Shown: positions 32,760-41,778, numbered from the stretch's first letter. The stretch: DNA of 64,000 bases from Acidobacteriota bacterium (GCA_018268715.1 JAFDVZ010000008.1:370325-434324), one strand, 5' to 3'. The notes: generated by a model from the sequence alone, not told the origin. Translations and numbers: made by a program.

Positions 32760-33460
32760 TCGTCCTGATGGCGTTAGCCGCGCCAGCCGACGTGGGCACG
32801 CTGTTTGGCATCCCCATCACCGGAGGCTCCAGCCAGACCGGAGTGCCGATGCAAATCGTCCTGCTGCTCACCGCCCTGACGGTGTTGCCGGCGGCGATCA
32901 TGTCGGCGACGCCGTTTCTCCGCATCGTCATCGTTCTCCACTTCCTGCGACAGGCGCTCGGGACCCAGACCGCGCCCTCGAATCAGGTCCTGGTCGGGCT
33001 GGCGTTGTTTCTGACGATTCTCGTCATGCAGCCAGTGCTCGGCGACATGTATTCCCAGGGCTACGAACCCGTGCAGAAGGGCGAAATCACCAGCCAGGAG
33101 GGCTGGACCAGAGCCGCCGTCCCGTTCAAAACGTTCTTGCTGAAGTTCGCCAGGGAACGGGACATCAAGCTCTTTCTCGAAATATCGCATTCGCCGCAAC
33201 CGGCCAAGCCATCCGACGTCACCCTGGTGGTGCTGGTTCCCGCCTACACGCTCTCCGAGCTGAAGGCGTCGTTCCAGATCGGCGCGGTGCTGTACCTTCC
33301 ATTTCTGATCATCGATCTCGTCGTGGCCTCGGTGACGCTCTCGATCGGAATGATGCAACTGCCTCCGGTCATGGTCTCGGCCCCGTTCAAGATCCTGTTA
33401 TTCGTGCTGGTCGACGGCTGGAACCTGGTCGTTGGCTCGCTGGTGAAGAGTTTCTACTAG
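32756..33460 (+). CDS. fliP: Flagellar export gate protein FliP
   Basis: A 234-residue protein from ATG 32756, with AAGGGAG eight bases upstream; a longer in-frame reading upstream overlaps fliO and is a shadow. The conserved FliP sequence is clear: MSATPFLRIVIVLHFLRQAL, GTQTAPSNQVLVGLALFLT, LVPAYTLSELKASFQIGAVL, and the C-terminal PFKILLFVLVDGWNLVVGSL. FliP pentamers form the core of the export gate in the inner membrane. It is coupled to fliO by ATGA and followed by fliQ after 4 bases. Confidence 0.97.
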   Translation: MIVLMALAAPADVGTLFGIPITGGSSQTGVPMQIVLLLTALTVLPAAIMSATPFLRIVIVLHFLRQALGTQTAPSNQVLVGLALFLTILVMQPVLGDMYSQGYEPVQKGEITSQEGWTRAAVPFKTFLLKFARERDIKLFLEISHSPQPAKPSDVTLVVLVPAYTLSELKASFQIGAVLYLPFLIIDLVVASVTLSIGMMQLPPVMVSAPFKILLFVLVDGWNLVVGSLVKSFY

Positions 33461-33464
33461 TCCC

Positions 33465-33734
33465 ATGACCACAGGCGTCGCAATCGATCTATTCCGCCAG
33501 GCGTTGTTCACGACCTTCTGGATGTGTCTCCCGATACTGACGATCGGTTTCGTCGTCGGCGTCGTGATCAGCCTGGTTCAGATCATCACCTCCATGCAGG
33601 ATGCGAGCTTCGGAACGGTGCCGAGGCTCGCGGCCTTCTTCTTCGGACTGCTGCTGCTGATGCCGTGGATGCTGAACCGGATGATGACCTATACGGTTCT
33701 CCTGTTCGGCGATCTGGGCCGATATGCCCGGTAG
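33465..33734 (+). CDS. fliQ: Flagellar export gate protein FliQ
   Basis: An 89-residue protein with two transmembrane helices. The pattern DLFRQALFTTFWMCLPILTI followed by SLVQIITSMQDASFGTVPRL is the family signature. FliQ surrounds the FliP/FliR core of the export gate. It overlaps fliR by 11 bases. Confidence 0.96.
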   Translation: MTTGVAIDLFRQALFTTFWMCLPILTIGFVVGVVISLVQIITSMQDASFGTVPRLAAFFFGLLLLMPWMLNRMMTYTVLLFGDLGRYAR

Positions 33735-34494
33735 AGCGTTGCTTGCGCCGGAGATGCTGTTCGGCTTCCTGCTGGCGCTCGCCAGGGTCTCGGGAGTGGT
33801 GGCGTTTCTTCCGGTCCCGGGCATCCGCAACGCGCCGGATCTCACCCGAATCGCACTGGCCTTCAGCATGACGCTCTGTCTTTCGAGCTCCTGGCCAAAA
33901 CCAGCGGCCGACCCGGGGATTGTGTTGCTGACATTCTGGGTGCTCGCGGAGGCCGCCCTCGGGGTCCTGATCGGATTGTGCGCGTCCGTCCTGGTTGAGT
34001 CGTTCCAGCTTGGAACGCAGGTCCTGGGTCTGCAGGCGGGCTTTTCGTACGCATCCACCGTGGACCCGAACAGCCAGGCCGATTCAACGATCCTCCAGAT
34101 CTTCGCCCAACTGCTCGCCTCCATCCTGTTCTTCGGCCTCGGTTTTCATCGCCAACTACTGGCGCTGGTCGCCCAGAGCTTCCAAACCATCCCCCCTGGG
34201 ACCTTCGTCCCCAACGCCGCGGCGGGCCAAACCGCGATCAACCTGACCGGGGCCATCCTGTCGACCGGCCTCCGCGTGGCTTTCCCGGTAGTCGCCCTGC
34301 TGTTACTGGTTGACATCGCCCTGGCGCTGCTCTCGCGCATCCAGGCTCAGCTGCAACTGATGACCCTCGCCTATCCAGCCAAGATGCTGACGGCAATCGG
34401 GTTCTTCGCCGTCACGCTGTGGGTGCTGCCTTCGGTGGCGCAAACCACCTTCCGCAAGTCGCTCGAGGCGATCATGACCGTCGTGGGGCGCTAG
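33724..34494 (+). CDS. fliR: Flagellar export gate protein FliR
   Basis: A 256-residue polytopic membrane protein with FliR landmarks: FGFLLALARVSGVVAFLPVP, an SFQLGTQVLGLQAGFSYAS segment with the following DPNSQADSTILQ, and a C-terminal block of hydrophobic helices. FliR completes the FliP5-FliR1 gate complex. It overlaps fliQ by 11 bases at its start and its stop directly abuts the flhB ATG, so translation is tightly coupled. Confidence 0.95.
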   Translation: MPGRALLAPEMLFGFLLALARVSGVVAFLPVPGIRNAPDLTRIALAFSMTLCLSSSWPKPAADPGIVLLTFWVLAEAALGVLIGLCASVLVESFQLGTQVLGLQAGFSYASTVDPNSQADSTILQIFAQLLASILFFGLGFHRQLLALVAQSFQTIPPGTFVPNAAAGQTAINLTGAILSTGLRVAFPVVALLLLVDIALALLSRIQAQLQLMTLAYPAKMLTAIGFFAVTLWVLPSVAQTTFRKSLEAIMTVVGR

Positions 34495-35553
34495 ATGGCC
34501 TCCGACCGCACCGAGCAACCTACTCAACGAAGGCAGGACAAGGCCCGCAAAGAGGGCAACTTCCCGGTCAGCAAGGAGTTCGTCAGCGCGGTGCACTTCA
34601 TCGTGGTCGTGTGGCTGCTCAACGCCTACGGAGAGCAGTGGTTCCGCGCCTCGGGCGTCAGCTTCCGGCGCGCCCTGACCGCCGGATTCCGCACGGATCT
34701 GACGCCAGCCGACGTCCAGCAGATCCTTTGGAAGCTGATCACCGACAACGTCCTGTCCCTGCTGTTAGCCGGTTCCGCGCTCATGGTGGCCACCGTCGCG
34801 GCGCAGGTCTTCACCACCAACCTGGGCATCTCGCTGAATAAAATTGCCCCCGACCTCAAGCGCCTGAATCCTGCGAGCAAACTCAAGCAACTTCCCGGTC
34901 AGAACTTCCCCCAACTCATCCAGGCGGTGGTGCTGTTGCCGCTCTTCGGAATCGCGATCTGGGCGATCGTCTGGGAGAACCTGCAGGCCTTCTCGACCCT
35001 CCCATTGACCGGCCTCGTATCCGGCGCGGCGAAAGTCGGATCCTCCGTGATGGCCCTCATGTGGCGAGCGGCCATGCTGTTCCTGATCGTCGGCCTCGTC
35101 GACCTGTTCCGCCAACGCCGCCGTCATCAGAGCCAGTTGAAGATGACCAAACAGGAGATCCGCGACGAGGTCAAGGAATCGGAAGGCAATCCGCAGACCA
35201 AACAACGCATTCGCCGTATTCAACGCGACGTGATCCGCCGATCCATGATGAAGGAGGTCCCCAAAGCCACCGCCATCATCGTCAACCCAACCCACTACGC
35301 GGTCGCGATCCGTTACAGCATGGAGACCCAGGCGGCCCCGAAAGTCGTCGCCAAGGGTAAGAATTATCTGGCCCGCCGCATCCGCGAAATCGCAATGGAA
35401 CACAACGTGCCAATTGTCGAGAATCAGCCCCTCGCCCAGGCACTTTATAAATCGGTCGAGGTGGGACAGGAGATCCCGGCTCACTTGTACCGGGCGGTCG
35501 CCGAAATCTTGGCGTATCTGTACCGGCTGATGAATGGAAGGCTCCCGGGGTAA
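34495..35553 (+). CDS. flhB: Flagellar export switch protein FlhB
   Basis: A 352-residue protein. The N-terminus (ERTEQPTQRRQDKARKEGN-like start after Met) is typical, followed by four transmembrane helices and a charged linker (QSQLKMTKQEIRDEVKESEG). The NPTH autocleavage site is at about residues 264-267 in IIVNPTHYAVAIRY. Cleavage between Asn and Pro changes export from hook to filament substrates when FliK reports completion. It begins immediately after the fliR stop and ends 3 bases before flhA. Confidence 0.97.
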   Translation: MASDRTEQPTQRRQDKARKEGNFPVSKEFVSAVHFIVVVWLLNAYGEQWFRASGVSFRRALTAGFRTDLTPADVQQILWKLITDNVLSLLLAGSALMVATVAAQVFTTNLGISLNKIAPDLKRLNPASKLKQLPGQNFPQLIQAVVLLPLFGIAIWAIVWENLQAFSTLPLTGLVSGAAKVGSSVMALMWRAAMLFLIVGLVDLFRQRRRHQSQLKMTKQEIRDEVKESEGNPQTKQRIRRIQRDVIRRSMMKEVPKATAIIVNPTHYAVAIRYSMETQAAPKVVAKGKNYLARRIREIAMEHNVPIVENQPLAQALYKSVEVGQEIPAHLYRAVAEILAYLYRLMNGRLPG

Positions 35554-35556
35554 CCA

Positions 35557-37692
35557 ATGACTGCCAGCCCATCGCGAATCGGACAAGGACCACCGCTGCC
35601 GCCGGACGTGCGACAGGGCGCCGCGCGTCACTCCGGCGGGGCCTCGAAAGGCCAGTCGCTGCCGGAGGCCGTTCTCTCCAAGTTCGGCGATTTCGCCGTC
35701 CCCGTGGTCGTGCTGGGAATCGTCCTGGCGATGATCACGCCGCTGCCCCCGTTCCTGCTCGACATCCTGATCACGCTGAACATCACGGTTTCAACCGTCG
35801 TGCTGCTGGTTTCGATGTACATCACGCGACCCGTCGAGTTCAGCGTCTTCCCGACGGCTCTGCTGTTGATGACCCTGTTCCGCCTGGCGCTGAACGTCTC
35901 CTCATCGCGCCTCATCCTGTTGAACGGCAACTCCGGAACGAGCGCGGCCGGCGACGTCATCGAAGCGTTCGGAAACTTCGTCGTCGGCGGCAATTACATC
36001 ATTGGCGTGGTGATCTTCCTGGTCCTGATCGCCATTCAATACGTCGTCATCAACCATGGCGCGGTCCGCATTTCCGAGGTCACGGCGCGCTTCACGTTGG
36101 ACGCGTTGCCGGGCAAGCAGATGTCGATCGACTCCGACCTGAACGCCGGCCTGATCGACGAAGCGGAAGCCAAAACCCGCCGCAAGGCGCTCGCGTCGGA
36201 GGCCGAATTCTACGGCGCCATGGACGGCGCGTCGCGCTTCACCCAGCGGGACGCCATCGCGAGCATCATCATCACCGCCATCAACATCATCGCGGGATTC
36301 CTGATCGGCGTGCTCCAGCACGGCATGGATCTGAAGCGCGCGCTACAGACCTACACCATCCTCACGATCGGCGACGGTCTGGTCACCGTCATCCCGGCGC
36401 TCATGGTCTCGGTCTCGGGCGGTCTCATTGTGACACGCGCCAGTTCCGATTCGAAACTCGGAGTGCAAGTTCGGTCCCAGGTGTTCAGCAATCCGCAGCC
36501 CCTGCTGCTCGCCGCCTGCGTGCTGGTCTCCATGGCGGCGTTTCCCGGGCTGCCCAAGATCCCCTTCTTATTGGTAGGCGCTACGATCGGGACCTATGCC
36601 TGGCGCATGCGGCAAAAACCTGACGTCGACGAGAATGTGGCGCCCGCACCACCCCCGCCTCCCAAGGAAAACCCTGAGGCCTTGCTGAAAGTCGAGCCCC
36701 TTGCCGTCGAAGTCGGACTGGGCTTGATCAAGTTAGTGGAGGGCGCACAGAACTCGCCGCTATTGAGAAGAATCGCGGGAATTCGCAAACAACTGGCGAC
36801 CGACTTAGGATATCTTCTACCTCCCGTTCGCGTGATGGATAACCTGAGCCTGAAGGTCCGCGAATACATCATCTCCGTGAAAGGCGTGGAGGTCGCGCGG
36901 TTCGAACTGCAGCAGGGCTGCGAACTCGCAATCAGCACTTCCCGCAATGCGCCACCGATTCCGGGAGTCGCCACCAAGGAGCCCGCCTTCGGAATTCCCG
37001 CCGTCTGGATTGCCTCGGAAAAAACCGAGTTGGCGCGTAGTTCAGGGTATACGGTTGTTGACGGAGTTAGCGTCCTAGGCACACATTTATCGGAGACGAT
37101 TCGCAAACACGCGCACGAATTATTTTCGAGAGCAGATACGAAGAAGCTGCTCGATCGCGTCGCAGAGGAGAATCCGAAAGCCGTGGAAGATCTGGTGCCA
37201 AAATTGCTTCCACTTGCGGTGGTGCAGAGAGTGTTGCAGAACCTGTTGCGGGAACGCGTCTCGATTCGGGACGCCAACACGATCGTCGAAGCGCTGGGCG
37301 AAGGCGCGGCCATGACCCGGAATCCGGTCCTGCTCACCGAGTATGTCCGCCAGGCCATCCGGCGCATGGTCGTCCGCCCGTATCTCAACCCGTCCGGCGA
37401 TCTGCCGGCGTTCTTCTTCGATCCTGCGATGGAGCAGATGGTGGAGTCCGCCATCGAGCATTCCGAACAGGCGAGCCACATCAATCTTCCGCCCCAGGCC
37501 ATTCGCAACATCATCGACAAGCTCTCGCGGACCGTCGGCCCCGTCGAGAATCCGATGGTGGCGCTCGCCGGGGCGGGGGCGCGCTACTTCCTGCGACAGA
37601 TCATCGAGTCCTCGTCGCCGAACCTGACGGTGCTCTCGCACAGTGAGATCCCTCCCGGCGTCAAGGTGATCTCGCTTGGGGTGATCCAGTGA
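35557..37692 (+). CDS. flhA: Flagellar export protein FlhA
   Basis: A 711-residue protein: about eight transmembrane helices in the first 340 residues, with the conserved loop RFTLDALPGKQMSIDSDLNA and GAMDGASRFTQRDAIASI, then a cytoplasmic domain of about 330 residues that docks chaperone-substrate complexes. FlhA forms the nonameric ring of the export apparatus and couples it to the proton motive force. Codon use changes sharply between about 36720 and 37220 (TTA, CTA, AGA, GTT), in contrast to the CTG/CGC/GTC use of the rest of the gene, although the protein sequence stays typical. ATG 35557 lies 3 bases after flhB. Confidence 0.97.
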   Translation: MTASPSRIGQGPPLPPDVRQGAARHSGGASKGQSLPEAVLSKFGDFAVPVVVLGIVLAMITPLPPFLLDILITLNITVSTVVLLVSMYITRPVEFSVFPTALLLMTLFRLALNVSSSRLILLNGNSGTSAAGDVIEAFGNFVVGGNYIIGVVIFLVLIAIQYVVINHGAVRISEVTARFTLDALPGKQMSIDSDLNAGLIDEAEAKTRRKALASEAEFYGAMDGASRFTQRDAIASIIITAINIIAGFLIGVLQHGMDLKRALQTYTILTIGDGLVTVIPALMVSVSGGLIVTRASSDSKLGVQVRSQVFSNPQPLLLAACVLVSMAAFPGLPKIPFLLVGATIGTYAWRMRQKPDVDENVAPAPPPPPKENPEALLKVEPLAVEVGLGLIKLVEGAQNSPLLRRIAGIRKQLATDLGYLLPPVRVMDNLSLKVREYIISVKGVEVARFELQQGCELAISTSRNAPPIPGVATKEPAFGIPAVWIASEKTELARSSGYTVVDGVSVLGTHLSETIRKHAHELFSRADTKKLLDRVAEENPKAVEDLVPKLLPLAVVQRVLQNLLRERVSIRDANTIVEALGEGAAMTRNPVLLTEYVRQAIRRMVVRPYLNPSGDLPAFFFDPAMEQMVESAIEHSEQASHINLPPQAIRNIIDKLSRTVGPVENPMVALAGAGARYFLRQIIESSSPNLTVLSHSEIPPGVKVISLGVIQ

Positions 37693-37719
37693 TGACGTTC
37701 GAGAGGAGAGGAGACTAGT

Positions 37720-38874
37720 ATGCGGCTCAAGTCCTACTTCGCTGGAACGGTGGAAACCGCGATGGCGCTGGCGCGCGGCGAACTGGGCCCCGAGGCGATG
37801 CTGGTGCAGTCCAAGCGGACCACCGCGGAAACCCGCCATCTTGGGCATTACGAAGTGGTTTTCGCCCTCGACGACGACGCCACCGCCCCGTTTCCGTTGC
37901 CTGTCGCTCCGGCGGCCGCCGCTGCCGAGCCGCCTCCGTTTGCGAGCCTCCTGACGCCGCCGCACGACCCCTCGATCCAGGCCCTGTCGCAGGAACTCGA
38001 GGAGTTGAAGAAGCGCATCGAGAACATGTCGGGCGCCTTCGCGAGAACCGCCCCGCCGGCGCGCTCCGCCACTCCGGACCCGAAGGCCCAGTATCGGAAC
38101 ATCCTCACCGGCGCCGGTGTTCTACCGGAGGTCGCCGAAGCGGTTGTCGCCCGGACGGCCGGCTTCACAAAGGCTGCCGACCCGCTGAGCCACGCGGTGC
38201 AAAGCTTCATTCGAACCGATTCCACCCTCGGATCGGCCGCCGCATCGCGCCGGATTGTGGCCTTGGCCGGACCTCCCGGAGTGGGCAAGACCACCGCCAT
38301 CGTCAAGCTCGCCACTCGTTACGGCCTGTCGGCGCGCCGCTCCGTGATGCTGTTGTCCACCGACGTATACCGCGTGGGCGCGGCCGAACAGCTCCGGTTG
38401 TACGCATCCATTTTGGGCGTCGGGTTCCAGACCGTCGAAACGCCCCTCGCGCTCGCCCAGATCCTCGAAGAGCAGCGCCATAAGGACTTGATCCTGATCG
38501 ACACGCCAGGTTGGGCCCATCGCGACGTCCCGGAGATCGTCGAACTCGCCAAGTACATGGCCAACGATCCCGACATTGACGTTCACCTGGTCCTGCCGGC
38601 TTCGAACCGTTCTTCGGCGTTGTCGAAAATGGTCGACCGCTACGCAATCTTCAAACCCGCCAAGCTCATGTTCGCGAGGCTTGACGAAACTGACCGGCTG
38701 GGCGTCGTGCTCAACGAGTGCTGCCGCACTGGCATGCCTGTCTCGTTCCTTTCCGCCGGTGAACAAATCCCCGAGGACCTGGAGCCCGCAACCGCGGCAA
38801 GGATCTCGGAACTCATCCTCCGCCATCAGCCGGCTGCCCCGGCTAGGCCTAACCCTGGCCAGGAGCAAGGCTGA
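37720..38874 (+). CDS. flhF: Flagellar SRP-like GTPase FlhF
   Basis: A 384-residue protein with the FlhF N-terminal signature MRLKSYFAGTVETAMALARG and LGPEAMLVQSKR, a variable middle region, and an SRP-type NG domain. The P-loop GPPGVGKTTAIVKLA lies near residues 186-200, STDVYRVGAAEQLR follows, DTPGW is the G3 motif, and TRLDE-like FARLDETDRLG is near the end. FlhF sets flagellar site and number at the pole. Its usual partner FlhG (MinD-like ATPase) should follow but is absent; fliA follows with a one-base overlap. AGGAGA precedes the ATG. Confidence 0.93.
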   Translation: MRLKSYFAGTVETAMALARGELGPEAMLVQSKRTTAETRHLGHYEVVFALDDDATAPFPLPVAPAAAAAEPPPFASLLTPPHDPSIQALSQELEELKKRIENMSGAFARTAPPARSATPDPKAQYRNILTGAGVLPEVAEAVVARTAGFTKAADPLSHAVQSFIRTDSTLGSAAASRRIVALAGPPGVGKTTAIVKLATRYGLSARRSVMLLSTDVYRVGAAEQLRLYASILGVGFQTVETPLALAQILEEQRHKDLILIDTPGWAHRDVPEIVELAKYMANDPDIDVHLVLPASNRSSALSKMVDRYAIFKPAKLMFARLDETDRLGVVLNECCRTGMPVSFLSAGEQIPEDLEPATAARISELILRHQPAAPARPNPGQEQG

Positions 38875-39647
38875 TGTTGCGCGAGTATCAAACAGCGACG
38901 ATGAATCCTTACCAAGTGGTCGGCGTCTCGCCCGAGGAGCGCGAGCGCATGATCCTGGAGCACCTGCCACAAGTGCGCCTGATAGCCCGCCGCATTCACG
39001 AGCGGTTGCCGGATAGCGTCAGCCTCGAGGACCTGGTTTCGACCGGCATCGTCGGACTGATTTCCGCCATCGACCGGTTCGATCCTTCCCACAACGTCAA
39101 ACTGAAGACCTATGCGGAGTACAAAATCCGCGGCGCCATTCTCGACAGCCTGCGAGGGCTCGACTGGGCGCCCAGGCAGCAGCGCAAGCGCGTAAAGCAG
39201 ATTGAAGCCGCCATCGCGGGCGTCGAGCAGCGAATCCACCGCTCTCCGAGCGAGGAGGAGATCGCCTCGGAGCTAGGCCTGTCGCTCGAGGAGTATCACG
39301 AGTGGCTCGTGGAGGTACGCGGCGTCAATCTCGGCAGCCTCGAGAACGCGAGCCCGCAGGAAGAAGGCCGGGACCTGCTCAAATTCATTTCCGACGACGA
39401 GAGCATGTGGCCGTCGCGCATGCTCGAACGCTCGGAACTCGAACGGGTCATCGCCGAAGGCATCGAAAAGATGCCCGATATGGAACGCACCGTCCTCAGC
39501 CTGTACTACTACGAGGAACTCACGTTGCGCGAGATATCGAGAATCGTGGACCTGCACGAATCCCGCATCTCTCAGCTGAAGTCGCAGGCCATCCTGCGGC
39601 TCCGGTCGTACATGGAGAAAAGGTGGCCGTGCGAACGCGGCCTCTAG
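38874..39647 (+). CDS. fliA: Flagellar sigma factor FliA (sigma-28)
   Basis: A 257-residue sigma-70 family protein. Region 2 reads DLVSTGIVGLISAIDRFDPS with LKTYAEYKIRGAILDSLRGL, the FliA/WhiG hallmark; region 3 has RSPSEEEIASELGLSLEEY; region 4 has RTVLSLYYYEELTLREISRI and LHESRISQLKSQAILRLR. It drives late flagellar genes and is held by FlgM, also encoded in this locus. Its ATG shares one base with the flhF stop. An alternative start at ATG 38901 would remove nine residues. Confidence 0.95.
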   Translation: MLREYQTATMNPYQVVGVSPEERERMILEHLPQVRLIARRIHERLPDSVSLEDLVSTGIVGLISAIDRFDPSHNVKLKTYAEYKIRGAILDSLRGLDWAPRQQRKRVKQIEAAIAGVEQRIHRSPSEEEIASELGLSLEEYHEWLVEVRGVNLGSLENASPQEEGRDLLKFISDDESMWPSRMLERSELERVIAEGIEKMPDMERTVLSLYYYEELTLREISRIVDLHESRISQLKSQAILRLRSYMEKRWPCERGL

Positions 39648-39671
39648 CAGCCTGACTGAAAACCAACGTTT

Positions 39672-40496
39672 ATGAGCGACGATCTCCGGCAATCCCTGGC
39701 AACCGAACTCGGCACGGATCTGGCGCGCGCCATCGAGGCGATGACCAGCGAACAGCCGAAACTCAACCTCGCCAGTGGCGAGATGCCGGGGCCGGGTCCG
39801 CGAACCACCTGGCGGCAGTGCTTCAGCGCCACCAAGGGACGGGCGTGGCTCACCGCCGACACCTCCACCTGGATTTCGCTCGGCGACCGGACCCTCAAGG
39901 CCGCCGGAATCGAGGACGGCGACGCGGAGACGTCCAAGAGCACCTTCGTCGAGATTCTCGGGCAGGCGTTTTCCATGCTCGCCCGTTCGCTTTCCGGCCG
40001 GACCGGCGTCGAGTGGAATTGCACGGAAGGCGGCGAGACGCCGGATCCGACCGAACCGATCGCCTGGACCTCGGTCGGGCTCGATTTCGCCGATGGGGCG
40101 GCATCGAGACTGTTCATCGCCTTCGACGCGGCCCTGTTCCAATCTCTCGCTCCAGGCCCGCCCGCCCAGGAGGAGGCCCCGGCGCCTCAGCGGGCGCTGG
40201 CGGCGCCGACTTTCAAGAGCCCGCTGCTCGAACGCTCCCGGACCCTCGAACTGCTGCTCGACGTGGAGCTGCCGGTCAGCGTGTCGTTCGGGCGCGCTCA
40301 ATTGCCGCTCAAGGATGTGATTAAGCTGACCACGGGGTCGATCGTCGAACTGAACCGGACGATCTCGGAGCCGGTGGAAGTCATCGTAAACAACTGCGTG
40401 ATCGCCCGCGGAGAAGTGGTGGTCGTTGAAGGCAACTTCGGCGTCCGCATTCAGCAGGTGATCAGCCGGGAGGAGCGCCTGCGAACGCTCTATTGA
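39672..40496 (+). CDS. fliN: Second FliN-type protein with N-terminal extension
   Basis: A 274-residue protein. The C-terminal 80 residues form a SpoA/FliN domain: LLDVELPVSVSFGRAQLPLK, GSIVELNRTISEPVEVIVN, VVEGNFGVRIQQVISREERL. Residues about 50-165 contain a region resembling the CheC/FliY-like middle portion (FVEILGQAFSMLARSLSGR, SVGLDFADGAASRLFIAFD), so the protein may combine switch and CheC-like parts as FliY does. A Pro/Ala linker separates them. It starts 24 bases after fliA. Together with the single-domain FliN at 32201 it could build a C-ring with unequal FliN subunits. Phosphatase residues of CheC are not clearly visible. Confidence 0.8.
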   Translation: MSDDLRQSLATELGTDLARAIEAMTSEQPKLNLASGEMPGPGPRTTWRQCFSATKGRAWLTADTSTWISLGDRTLKAAGIEDGDAETSKSTFVEILGQAFSMLARSLSGRTGVEWNCTEGGETPDPTEPIAWTSVGLDFADGAASRLFIAFDAALFQSLAPGPPAQEEAPAPQRALAAPTFKSPLLERSRTLELLLDVELPVSVSFGRAQLPLKDVIKLTTGSIVELNRTISEPVEVIVNNCVIARGEVVVVEGNFGVRIQQVISREERLRTLY

Positions 40497-40500
40497 CGCC

Positions 40501-40899
40501 ATGCACGAATTCGCCCTCATACAGTTCGCGGCTTTGATGTTGACGCTCGGAGTCTGCGTGTATCTGTTTTTCAGCGTCAAACGCGACGTGCGCGTCGTCG
40601 AGGCCCGGATGCTCCGCCACGGGGAACAACTGCGCGCCAAGGTGGACGAACTCACCGCCGAGATGGAGACGCTTCGGAAGGAACTGGAAGTGATGGAGCA
40701 GAAGTCCGACCCGAGCGCGACCATCGCCAGGACGCTCGGATCGGGCATCCGCATTCAGGCGCTGCGGATGATCAAAAACGGCGAAGGCCCGGAGTACATT
40801 GCCGCTACTCTGGGCCTTCCCCGCACCGAAGTTGAATTGTTGATCAAGGTCCAGCGGATGCTCGCCGATCCACAGGCCGAGGCCGTGCCTACATCTTGA
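40501..40899 (+). CDS. SwrB/DUF2802-like single-pass membrane protein
   Basis: A 132-residue protein with one N-terminal transmembrane helix (FAALMLTLGVCVYLFF, about residues 9-24), a charged coiled coil (about 30-70), and a C-terminal helix-turn-helix-like motif (GEGPEYIAATLGLPRTEVEL, about 98-117). This architecture and its place at the end of a flagellar operon after the sigma-28 gene recall SwrB of Bacillus and the DUF2802/DUF6115 proteins found beside flagellar genes. SwrB promotes export-gate activation. The match is to architecture and the short C-terminal motif; I cannot confirm homology. It starts 4 bases after the previous gene and overlaps the PDZ gene on the other strand by 11 bases. 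Confidence 0.6.
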   Translation: MHEFALIQFAALMLTLGVCVYLFFSVKRDVRVVEARMLRHGEQLRAKVDELTAEMETLRKELEVMEQKSDPSATIARTLGSGIRIQALRMIKNGEGPEYIAATLGLPRTEVELLIKVQRMLADPQAEAVPTS

Positions 40900-41755
40900 T
40901 CGCCTGGCCGCTGACACGGCGGGGCGCGGGCGCGCCCCAGTCGGACCGGTCGTCGTCAATCGACGCCGTCACCGTCATTTCGTGGTGGTCCCGCATGATG
41001 ACGATCGCCAGCGACTTCCGATCCTTGGCGGTATGAATGGCGGAGGTCACGTCGCCGGGGCTCACGATCTTGGCGTCGCCGATCTTCACGATCACGTCGC
41101 CCGCCTTCAGGCCCGCCTTGGCCGCCGCGGTGTCTTTCATCACCGAACGAACCAGCACGCCCTCCTTGACCCCGAAGAAATCGGCCATCTGGCCGCGCAG
41201 GGGTTCCGCTTCAATGCCCAGGGCGGACGTCCGCCACATCATGATGCCGCGGGGCAGGTCCGGCATCGGCGCAATCGCCGGAACTTCGACGCGAGGCATC
41301 TGCCAGCCGGACATTCCCGCCATCAGCGGCGCTTTCCGCGCCCCGATCCGGGCCGTGATCGTCTGCGTGCCGCCATTACGGCTGATCTGCAGCCGCACGT
41401 CCCGGCCGGCCGGGGTCTCGCGGACGAAGCGGGAGAACTGCTCCATCCCCTCCACCCGGGCGCCGTTATAGGACAGCACCACATCGCCCGCCTTCAGGCC
41501 GGCCCTCGCCGCCGGGCTGTCCTCTTCAACGCGCGTGATTTCGACCCCCGCTTCCTCGCCCAATTTGAGTTCCTTGGCGCGATCGGAGTCGACCTCCCGC
41601 AGATTCACCCCTAGATAGCTGCCGCCCGCCGCGGCGATGCGGAACACTGACACGTCCGGGGACCAGGCCTCGATGTCCTGCGCCACGGAAACCGCGGGCG
41701 ACAGCACGAACGCTGCCGCCGCCGAAAGCAACATGGAAGAAAACAACGTCTTCAT
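40889..41755 (-). CDS. Exported double-PDZ protein
   Basis: A 288-residue protein from ATG 41755, with AAGGA upstream, and a signal peptide (MKTLFSSMLLSAAAAFVLSP to SVAQ). Two PDZ domains follow: GSYLGVNLREV to ARAGLKAGDVVLSYNGARVE (about 45-130) and GVLVRSVMKDTAAAKAGLKA with GDVIVKIGDAKI (about 195-260). No protease domain is present, so it probably acts as a periplasmic adaptor or sensor that binds C-terminal peptides of misfolded envelope proteins. It is the last gene of a minus-strand unit headed by an ECF sigma/anti-sigma pair, which fits a role in envelope stress signalling. Confidence 0.82.
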   Translation of the reverse strand: MKTLFSSMLLSAAAAFVLSPAVSVAQDIEAWSPDVSVFRIAAAGGSYLGVNLREVDSDRAKELKLGEEAGVEITRVEEDSPAARAGLKAGDVVLSYNGARVEGMEQFSRFVRETPAGRDVRLQISRNGGTQTITARIGARKAPLMAGMSGWQMPRVEVPAIAPMPDLPRGIMMWRTSALGIEAEPLRGQMADFFGVKEGVLVRSVMKDTAAAKAGLKAGDVIVKIGDAKIVSPGDVTSAIHTAKDRKSLAIVIMRDHHEMTVTASIDDDRSDWGAPAPRRVSGQAIKM

Positions 41756-41778
41756 CTCTCGAATCCTTTTGATGAAAG

